DNA of 6,834 nucleotides, taken from Planctomycetota bacterium. Lineage in GTDB: Bacteria; Planctomycetota; Planctomycetia; Pirellulales; Lacipirellulaceae. The stretch spans positions 1 to 6,834 of the forward strand of contig JAKEGR010000393.1 in NCBI GenBank assembly GCA_022615465.1, in the 5' to 3' direction. Both the position numbers and the translations under genes were made by a program. The notes under the pieces are model-generated. The model saw only the letters and a list, made by a program, of their open reading frames with translations, did not search any database and had not been told where the DNA came from. This document shows positions 1-6,278 of the stretch, piece after piece (position 1 is the stretch's first letter; the number at the start of each line of letters is the position of its first letter).

Positions 1-27
1 AACAGATGTTTGCATTGCTCGTTTCAT
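1..27 (-). CDS. Probable start of a further gene, cut by the window edge
   Basis: An ATG at 25-27 begins a frame reading MKRAMQTSV before the window ends. It follows a good Shine-Dalgarno sequence (AAGGAG, 10-base spacer), the only one seen before any gene here. The basic first residues would fit a signal peptide or membrane protein start, but nine residues cannot show a function. The same frame stays open upstream into the end of the octaheme gene, and a GTG at 127-129 would give a longer start beginning VADDDPPDYDHEGYPKNP, whose composition looks protein-like. The choice between the two starts is open. It lies in the same direction as, and 134 bases after, the octaheme gene, so it may belong to the same operon. 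Confidence 0.45.
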
Positions 28-161
28 CGTTTGCGTACTCCTTGTAGAACGCGGTTTCTTACCGGCTTCGAGCGCCGGATTTTTCGGGTAACCCTCATGG
101 TCGTAATCTGGTGGGTCATCATCGGCCACACCACAAAATACCTGGCAAGTGCCTAATCCCT
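28..161 (-). other. Spacer after the octaheme gene, possibly coding
   Basis: These 134 bases separate the octaheme stop codon from the likely next start. I see no intrinsic terminator in the minus-strand direction: the only stem (62-66 with 74-78, GC-rich, 7-base loop) is followed by a T run on the plus strand only. The minus-strand frame continuous with the next gene is open throughout and could encode an N-terminal extension from GTG 129. A separate frame from ATG 119 gives 31 residues, very basic, whose TGA overlaps the ATG at 27 (ATGA). Neither is proven. Confidence 0.3.
38..43 (-). promoter_or_regulatory. Shine-Dalgarno sequence before the ATG at 27
   Basis: The minus strand reads AAGGAG here, followed by ten bases (28-37) and then ATG. 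This is a near-perfect match to the anti-Shine-Dalgarno complement and favours the ATG at 25-27 as a real start. The other two starts in the window have no such motif. Confidence 0.45.
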
Positions 162-3100
162 TTACCGCCGAACTGACTGATTGTCTCGCGGCTCGGTTGT
201 CTCCGCGGCTTCTGCCGCGGGCGGCTTCTCGGTGGTCGCCGGCGGCTCCTTCACCAGGGATTTCACTGAAGTGCGCCGCTTGGCATACTCGTCGAAATTC
301 ATCAAGAGGTCCACCAGTCCGTTGAGCTGCGCGGTGCTCGCTCCGGGGAACAACTGCTGACTAATGCCGCCGAAATGGGGCGGGTTCGGGTCATAAGGTA
401 TGTTGACCGGCATCCCCGTGTAAGGCAATATGCGCTGTGGATTGGCGACCCAGCGATGCACGTATTCTGGCCGCAGGCGGCGGTACACCTCGTCCAAATT
501 CGGTCCCAGGCCGCGAATCGCTCCCTTTACCTGGAAGTCGCCGACCGAGTGGCACTTCACGCAATAATTGCCGTCGGTGACGACCTTCATCCCATCGTCG
601 AACAGGTTTGGATGCGCCTGCTCGCTGTGGACGAGATACTGCCCGCGACGCCGCTCGTTGTACTCATACGGGAAGGTCGCATTGCTCTTCGCGGCAAAGT
701 AATTCACGAGTTTGCTCGCCTCGTCGCTCGACATGTGGAAGTTGGGCATCCGCATGACGACTGCCGGCCGTATCGGGGATGGATCCATTAGGAAATCGTG
801 CAGCCAATCGGTCTGGACCTTTTCGCCTTCGGTCATCAACGGAGGCGGCAGCCACGCCCAGGCTTCGCTCGGGTTCGCAGCCGGGTTGGACTTGTGCTCT
901 TCCTCGATCACACGCGGGAACAGGTATTTGGCCAGGTCACCGCCGTTCAACGGGTAGGCTGTGCCGTTGGCCGGTCCCGTGTGGTCGCGATTGGCCGGTA
1001 TCAACAGATTTTGCACGCCAACCAGTCGTGTCGCCCCGCTCACGACTGCATGCTTGTAAAGCTGGAATTCGTAGTAAGGGTCCGATTCGTCGTCATCCGG
1101 TTCCAGCGGCACGCCGTCTTCGTCCACAAGATTCACATCGCCTGTTTCCGGATTGCGTGTTGGCATTCCATGCAATTCGGCATGCAACAGCCCGCGACGG
1201 TCTGGCTGGAGCGACGCTTCGATCTGCTTTTCCATCCCCACGGGTGCGAGGAACGGATAGTCGCTCGGTGCCGGCGGATCTTCGAACATATCCGGCTCGA
1301 AAGCGATATCCCAGCGTTCCATGTCCAGGATGTGGCAGCCGCCGCAATTGTATTTGTTGAGCACATGCCGCCCTTGGACAATCGCCTCCTGACGAGCATC
1401 CGGCTTGTAGACATATCGCTGATCAGGAGCCTCGCTTGTCAGCCCCAAAACAAACGTCATCACGGCTTCGCGCTCCTCGGGCGTGAACGGAAACTTCGGC
1501 ATCCGTAGCCGTTCGTCGTAGCGTTTGTTGCGAGTCGTCTCAAAGTCAAAGCCCCGCGGCATCCGCAGCTTCTGCCACAAGAAGCCATGACGCTGATGGC
1601 TATTGAGCGATTGGACGAAGTAGCCAGTGTCAGGATCATCAACACGATCCGGATCGAGTCCGTGGGCGTTGCTGCCGCCCTGTTCGCCGTACTCAGCCGG
1701 CTTCTCGTCGCCGTTGATTCCGTGCGTTGCCAGAAATGCACCGACATTCTCGAATGCCAGTTGCGACAGATCTTTTCGACCCCAGTTTGCCAGCGGCGTA
1801 CCGATCGGTTTGGCCGATTCGTAGCCAGGAATATCGTGGCAGCCGAAGCAGCCGTACCGGCTGAGGGAACGACGGGCGACGTACTCCATCTGCCGCTCGA
1901 CGCGGTTCTCGGGGGTCATCCCGACAAGTGGGACTTCGTCGGTCTTTACGGTCGCGGCGAGTTGCTCCGGAATACCTTCTCGGGCAAAGCGTTCGGCTCG
2001 GCGACGCGGGAACGAGGCACTGAGCCAAACCGTCGTGAGTTGATGGAGCGCAGCTTGTTCCTTCGGTGTGAATGGCGGTACCTCAGGCGGTTGCCAGCCG
2101 GCCGGCACGCCGAGCAAGAACGCAACGATATCGTCGGCCGGATCGGTCACCTTCCCGGTTGGATTGCCGGCGGCATCCAACTCCGTAATCGGGTCAAGGT
2201 ACAGATTAGGCATTGCCGTGCGGGCGTGATAGCGGCTTGGCTGCTTCAGCCAACTGTACAGCCAGTCCCGTCCGTTGGGTGTGTTGAACTTGGCGGCAAC
2301 TCGCGACAAATCCGGGCCTTGGTTTGAGTTGACCATCCCTCGAAACTCGCCGTGGGTGTGGCAGGCGAGGCAGCCGCGCGATTCGAACAGCCACCGACCG
2401 CGTTCCACGGACGCCATCTCGGTCACTCCGGCCGGCGCGTCACTGGTCTCGAACGGTTGGCTGTTCTTGAGCAGGAACCCGGCTAGTGCGCGAGTTTCAA
2501 CCGCTTCAAACCGCTTCGTGTACTCGCGATCCGTCAATTTCTCTTCGTTGCCGTTGGCGTCGACAATGACAAAGTCGCTCGCCTGGTTGTCGAGATGATC
2601 GAAGTGGCCGAAGAATTGCGGCATCCGTGTCGTCGGGCGGAAGTCGGAAGGTTGGCGAATCCAACTAACCAGCCAACCGTAATCGACCTTGGAAGCGAGG
2701 TGCCGCAGGCTGGGGCCCACTTTGCGGAACTTGCCGGGCGTGTCAATATCTTTCAACGAATCGGCCAAGACGTGCGTGGCCGCTGCCAGGCGGGCTTCCT
2801 CCGCCGCTTCGGAAGATCCCTTGAGCGAGGCGTCCAGGGCAATGGCTCGGTAAAGCTGATCACGAATTGCCTTGTCATCTGGCCGCTCGTGGAGCGTTGC
2901 GGCCCAGGCTTGCTCCTCGTCACTCAAGCCTTGATCGGTTAGTATCTGGGCAGCAACCGCGGAGTAGTTTGGCTCGATACGCAAATCGGGGCCGATCCGC
3001 TTCTCAGGGCCGTCGTAGCCATTGATTTCGTGGCAACCGTAACAGCCATACTCACGCACCAGACGATAGCCCTGCACTAGCTTCGGCGCCGGCGGATCGG

Positions 3101-4676
3101 GGAACCGCTCGCTTGGTTCCAGATCGACCACTTCGTGATGGCACTTGAGGCAGTTGCTTTCGATGAACCGCTCCGGAGTCATCGGGAAGATCCAGTGATG
3201 GTTGTCGAACCAGCCATGGTCGCGCGACCATTGTTTTGCCTGCTTGGGATCGTTCGGCGTGTGCGATGCCCACTTGAACTCCGTGGCGCTGCCCTGCCCG
3301 TCATGGCAGATCGTGCAGCCCATCTCACCCTTCTTGTGCGGGCTCATGCTTCCAACAAAAAGGTCGAGTCGTGGATGAGACGTGAACGGCTGATTGAGTC
3401 CGCGGCTGATTTGCAACTGGAGCGGCTTGCCCCAAGTGGCTTGTCGCAGGAGGTAATCGTCCACTTCAACCGTCTCGTGGATTTCGCCGCCGTTGACTTG
3501 TTGAATGATGTCCCCCGTCTGCAGGCCGGCTACTGCGGCCAGGCTCTCCGGATAGACGACCTGGATCGTCACCGCGTCCGAGTCGACCTGACCGCGCGGT
3601 GCGAGCCGGATGCCGTAAACCGTCTCCAGGGACGCGTTTTCACCTTCCGCCGCCTCGGGGGCGGCATCGGGCGTCGATAATTCCACCAGCCGCTCGCGTT
3701 CGCCTTGCGGGATAGCAGGATACGCCGGCTCGACGGCCGAGCCGGCAGCCGTTTTGTCGATCGCGCGGTGGCAGACAATGCAGCGATCATAGCGGGCAAC
3801 CTGGCTGAAGTTGTAGTTGATTTTCATGTCCGGCAACCAGATCTGGTCGAGCTTGATATTGCCGGTGTAAAGGGCGTCGAGAATCGGCCCGCGGGTGATT
3901 CGCTCGCCAAAATTGCTAGTGTATTGCTGAAGGTTGTCCTGCAGGCGATCTAATTCGATGCGGATCGCCGCGATTCGCCTGGTAATGTCGTTTTCGCCCG
4001 ACTGGACATCGCGCACGATGTCTTCCAACGCCGTGCGATAATCCTCCGCGTCGGCGATGTCGGCATCGAGTTGAGTGATCTGGTCCGCAAGGGTCTGGAT
4101 GCGCTGTTCGATCTCGGCAAGCGGTTTGCCTTCGCCCACCGCGATGCCACGTGTACTCACCGCAGCCGTCTTGTCGGCGGCAATGAACTTCTTCTTCGTC
4201 ACCAGCGCGTTCTCGCGCCGCTTCGCCTCGAGGATGAAACGATTCATCGCGTCGAGCAAATCCTCGCGGGCGGCAACAACCGATTTCTCGTCCGCCTTCT
4301 CCATGTTTTCCTTCGCCGCGTCCAGGCTGCTAAAATCGGCCCTCGCCGCCTGCTCAATCTGAAGTCGCTTGTCTTCCTCAATTACCAGGTCTTTGAATCG
4401 CTCAATAAATGACGCATCGACCTTCGTGCTGCGGGCCGCGAGCAACTCGCTATTGAGATTCTCCAAATGGGTCTTTGATTCAGCCTCGGCCTGGGCGAGT
4501 TGAGCGTCGATGGTCCACTGTTCGCGATCACGGTCGGCGAGTTGCCAATCGCGCCACTCGCGATGGTGGTCCTTCCACAGCATCCAGACCGTGCCCGCCA
4601 ACATCACCAACGACGAAATGCCGAAGATGAGATGCAACCGCATTTGGTCGTATCGGGTTTTTTCCGTTGCGGGCAT
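162..4676 (-). CDS. Membrane-anchored octaheme cytochrome c with coiled coil and PDZ domain
   Basis: This 1504-residue protein probably serves as the c-type (c1/f-like) electron-transfer subunit of the bc complex encoded just upstream. An uncleaved signal-anchor helix (about 14-34, preceded by K6, R8, R13) would place the rest outside the cytoplasmic membrane. Residues 40-255 are charged, helical and coiled-coil-like, with a likely break near 176-185. Eight CXXCH haem sites begin at Cys299, 454, 509, 545, 769, 943, 1111 and 1372. A PDZ domain (about 352-426, with GLQTGDIIQQVNG) lies between haems 1 and 2. Around haems 2-3 many His (434, 447, 472, 487, 493, 494, 514) could be distal ligands. 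Haems 4-8 are each followed by an MP motif (Met685, 822, 1059, 1310, 1422), as in class I cytochrome c. The tail (about 1470-1504) is Pro/Glu/Ala-rich and probably disordered. The ATG at 4676 keeps the positive residues before the anchor and lacks a Shine-Dalgarno sequence; ATG at codon 12 is the alternative. The haem sites and operon role are well supported; the exact electron partner is inferred. Confidence 0.93.
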   Translation of the reverse strand: MPATEKTRYDQMRLHLIFGISSLVMLAGTVWMLWKDHHREWRDWQLADRDREQWTIDAQLAQAEAESKTHLENLNSELLAARSTKVDASFIERFKDLVIEEDKRLQIEQAARADFSSLDAAKENMEKADEKSVVAAREDLLDAMNRFILEAKRRENALVTKKKFIAADKTAAVSTRGIAVGEGKPLAEIEQRIQTLADQITQLDADIADAEDYRTALEDIVRDVQSGENDITRRIAAIRIELDRLQDNLQQYTSNFGERITRGPILDALYTGNIKLDQIWLPDMKINYNFSQVARYDRCIVCHRAIDKTAAGSAVEPAYPAIPQGERERLVELSTPDAAPEAAEGENASLETVYGIRLAPRGQVDSDAVTIQVVYPESLAAVAGLQTGDIIQQVNGGEIHETVEVDDYLLRQATWGKPLQLQISRGLNQPFTSHPRLDLFVGSMSPHKKGEMGCTICHDGQGSATEFKWASHTPNDPKQAKQWSRDHGWFDNHHWIFPMTPERFIESNCLKCHHEVVDLEPSERFPDPPAPKLVQGYRLVREYGCYGCHEINGYDGPEKRIGPDLRIEPNYSAVAAQILTDQGLSDEEQAWAATLHERPDDKAIRDQLYRAIALDASLKGSSEAAEEARLAAATHVLADSLKDIDTPGKFRKVGPSLRHLASKVDYGWLVSWIRQPSDFRPTTRMPQFFGHFDHLDNQASDFVIVDANGNEEKLTDREYTKRFEAVETRALAGFLLKNSQPFETSDAPAGVTEMASVERGRWLFESRGCLACHTHGEFRGMVNSNQGPDLSRVAAKFNTPNGRDWLYSWLKQPSRYHARTAMPNLYLDPITELDAAGNPTGKVTDPADDIVAFLLGVPAGWQPPEVPPFTPKEQAALHQLTTVWLSASFPRRRAERFAREGIPEQLAATVKTDEVPLVGMTPENRVERQMEYVARRSLSRYGCFGCHDIPGYESAKPIGTPLANWGRKDLSQLAFENVGAFLATHGINGDEKPAEYGEQGGSNAHGLDPDRVDDPDTGYFVQSLNSHQRHGFLWQKLRMPRGFDFETTRNKRYDERLRMPKFPFTPEEREAVMTFVLGLTSEAPDQRYVYKPDARQEAIVQGRHVLNKYNCGGCHILDMERWDIAFEPDMFEDPPAPSDYPFLAPVGMEKQIEASLQPDRRGLLHAELHGMPTRNPETGDVNLVDEDGVPLEPDDDESDPYYEFQLYKHAVVSGATRLVGVQNLLIPANRDHTGPANGTAYPLNGGDLAKYLFPRVIEEEHKSNPAANPSEAWAWLPPPLMTEGEKVQTDWLHDFLMDPSPIRPAVVMRMPNFHMSSDEASKLVNYFAAKSNATFPYEYNERRRGQYLVHSEQAHPNLFDDGMKVVTDGNYCVKCHSVGDFQVKGAIRGLGPNLDEVYRRLRPEYVHRWVANPQRILPYTGMPVNIPYDPNPPHFGGISQQLFPGASTAQLNGLVDLLMNFDEYAKRRTSVKSLVKEPPATTEKPPAAEAAETTEPRDNQSVRR

Positions 4677-4716
4677 GGTTGGAATGGGAATAAGGGTCAG
4701 GGAGGACAGTGTTTCT

Positions 4717-4744
4717 CTTGTATCGCTCAGCAGCCTTGAGTCAA
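4717..4744 (-). promoter_or_regulatory. Possible sigma70-type promoter ahead of the octaheme gene
   Basis: In the 86-base spacer the minus strand has TTGACT (4739-4744), a 16-base gap, then TACAAG (4717-4722), about 40 bases before the ATG. The -35 box matches the consensus at 5 of 6 positions, the -10 at 4 of 6. It could provide internal transcription of the octaheme gene separately from the cytochrome b genes. Such matches occur often by chance. Confidence 0.22.
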
Positions 4745-4762
4745 CGACCCGTTGGAACGAAG

Positions 4763-6193
4763 CTAGAAATTGAAAAAATACTCCGGAACCGCAATCAAGT
4801 ATTTCAAATTAAATGACCATCGCAGGATCATCTTGATTGGCAAGGACATCATGAACAGCAACAAGTTGGCCAGTACCATGTAACGGATAAATCCCATCCG
4901 CTGATAAAACGGCTTCAGAAATGTGACCGCGAGAATCGGCGGCAGCGCAATGAAGTAACCGAGCAGCAGCAGGGTTCCGGGCAACTCACGACCAAACAGA
5001 ATGGAAAAAAAATGGGCCACGGGGGGAATCCAACTGACCAGGAAACCTGGTACCCAGCCGGGCAACCAACGGATCAGGAAATCGGTGCTTGGGGAGGCGG
5101 GCAAATTACGCCCCAAAAACGTCTGCCAGAAGTATTCCGACAAGTTGACGTTGTTCAGCGCCTCAACCTTGTATGCGGACCAAAACTCATAAGGCCCAAA
5201 GAAGTTCCAGTTCGGCCCGCGGAGCAATGTGCCGAGCACGATGAGCGTTACCCACAACTCGAGAAAGCCAAGTTGGAAAAAGATGTAAGCGAAGCGGCGC
5301 TCCTTGATGGTGTAGTAACCATTGCCCGCCTTGTTGAAGTCGAGATAAGGAATCGCCATCAGGCCGACGATGATCAAACTCGGCAGCACGACGCCAGCCA
5401 TCCACGGGTCGTAGTAAACGAGCATCTCCTGCAGACCGAGGAAGTACCATGGCGCCTTGGAAGGGTTTGGAGTCTTCACGCTGCTAGCCGGTTCCTCCAA
5501 GGGTGCTTGGAGCCAGATGGCCCAAAAGATGAGGAAAGCCGTCAGGGCGATCATGCAGATCATCTCAATGTAGACCAGGTCCGGCCACACCAGCACTTTC
5601 TCGTTGTCCTCGGTTTCGAGTGGCCGCAGACCCTGATCCTTGCGGCGGTCGTTTTCGACTGCCTTGGACGCGGCCAGCCACGTGAAGAAGGCCAGCAAAA
5701 ACACGAGCGCTACGATTGGCACGTTATCCGGCTTGGCGACGATCGAATAAAAATTCGGATCAGGCATCGATAGCCCGAGGAACAAGAGCATCAGGTTCCA
5801 GAGAGTCCAGGCCACGGCCGGTTTCACGAAAAAGCCGCGAAACAGATACAAGACCGTGAGCAGCACGGTCGTGCCGATCGTGTAAATGACAGGACCAGTG
5901 TGTTCGTTGACGTATTCGCGAAACGCCAGCGGCATGCGCGGCATCATGCGCTCGCTGGCCCCTGCCGCGAACGAGGCGAGGATCACGTACAGGCAGGCCA
6001 CGATTGCCAAAACCAGGGCGCTGCGGATCGACACCTTGAGGCCGCCAATAGGTTTTTCCAAGTGGCTGACCGGCTCCGCTTTCTGCCACAGGATGTACGC
6101 CGCCACGCCGTTCATCACCGCCAGGGCGATATAGTATGGCACTAGAAACGACGAAACCGTCTCGATGAACTGCTGTGGTGAAATCCCGTGCAT
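4763..6193 (-). CDS. Cytochrome b C-terminal / subunit IV-like protein, enlarged
   Basis: This 476-residue membrane protein supplies the C-terminal part of cytochrome b, which builds the quinol-oxidation (Qo) site with the b6-like subunit encoded 85 bases upstream. The recognisable core is residues 200-325: WPDLVYIE leads into helix E (about 207-228), then the ef loop with KAPWYFLGLQE (246-256), helix F (264-285) and a further helix (303-324) ending in LRGPNW. Later helices lie at about 405-427 and 436-457. Unlike subunit IV (about 160 residues), it has some 180 extra N-terminal residues with about five hydrophobic helices (14-36, 57-78, 100-122, 126-143, 157-175) that I cannot assign to a family. 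It also has a Trp/Pro-rich stretch at 327-404. The classical PEWY motif is APWY (247-250), without its Glu. The ATG at 6193 has no Shine-Dalgarno sequence; no other ATG, GTG or TTG was found in frame in the spacer. The C-terminal assignment is firm; the role of the N-terminal half is unknown. Confidence 0.9.
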   Translation of the reverse strand: MHGISPQQFIETVSSFLVPYYIALAVMNGVAAYILWQKAEPVSHLEKPIGGLKVSIRSALVLAIVACLYVILASFAAGASERMMPRMPLAFREYVNEHTGPVIYTIGTTVLLTVLYLFRGFFVKPAVAWTLWNLMLLFLGLSMPDPNFYSIVAKPDNVPIVALVFLLAFFTWLAASKAVENDRRKDQGLRPLETEDNEKVLVWPDLVYIEMICMIALTAFLIFWAIWLQAPLEEPASSVKTPNPSKAPWYFLGLQEMLVYYDPWMAGVVLPSLIIVGLMAIPYLDFNKAGNGYYTIKERRFAYIFFQLGFLELWVTLIVLGTLLRGPNWNFFGPYEFWSAYKVEALNNVNLSEYFWQTFLGRNLPASPSTDFLIRWLPGWVPGFLVSWIPPVAHFFSILFGRELPGTLLLLGYFIALPPILAVTFLKPFYQRMGFIRYMVLANLLLFMMSLPIKMILRWSFNLKYLIAVPEYFFNF

Positions 6194-6201
6194 GCTGAGC
6201 G

Positions 6202-6217
6202 CCGGCCGCCAGGCCGG
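6202..6217 (-). promoter_or_regulatory. GC hairpin just before the subunit IV-like start
   Basis: The minus strand reads CCGGCC, TGGC, GGCCGG: a perfect six-base-pair all-GC stem with a four-base loop, ending eight bases before the ATG at 6193. It covers the place where a ribosome-binding site would be, and no Shine-Dalgarno sequence is visible. It could lower initiation or protect mRNA between the two cytochrome b genes; it is not followed by a T run, so it is not a typical terminator. The structure is seen; its function is a guess. Confidence 0.3.
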
Positions 6218-6278
6218 GTTTTTCGGAGCCTTTTTTCGGTAGATGGTCGGCGTGGCCGCCGACGGAGACGATCGTTCC

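Noticed and set aside
62..85. Stem (62-66 with 74-78) followed by a T run on the plus strand, like an intrinsic terminator
   Set aside because: The stem has only five base pairs, and the T run is on the plus strand, where no supported gene ends; it would not stop minus-strand transcription.
1..153. Plus-strand frame open from the window edge, ending in a hydrophobic stretch (VTLMVVIWWVIIGH)
   Set aside because: It could be the tail of a convergent gene, but it is the exact register mirror of the acidic minus-strand frame, so hydrophobic residues are expected by complementarity. The minus frame has a Shine-Dalgarno sequence and fits the operon.
798..1508. Plus-strand open frame of 236 codons
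   Set aside because: It lies wholly opposite the octaheme gene, which has clear haem motifs in this span, and its translation shows no recognisable domain; long antisense frames are common in GC-rich coding DNA.
1587..2327. Plus-strand open frame of 246 codons
   Set aside because: It is opposite haems 5 and 6 of the octaheme gene and has no motif or start signal that supports it.
162..4676. Idea that the long cytochrome is an assembly fusion of several genes
   Set aside because: The frame is uninterrupted, the haem domains continue in one style throughout, and there is only one anchor helix, at the N-terminus; a natural multidomain protein is the simpler reading.
5012..5773. Plus-strand open frame of 253 codons
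   Set aside because: It lies opposite the subunit IV-like core, including the APWY region; its charged, low-identity translation looks like a shadow of hydrophobic codons.
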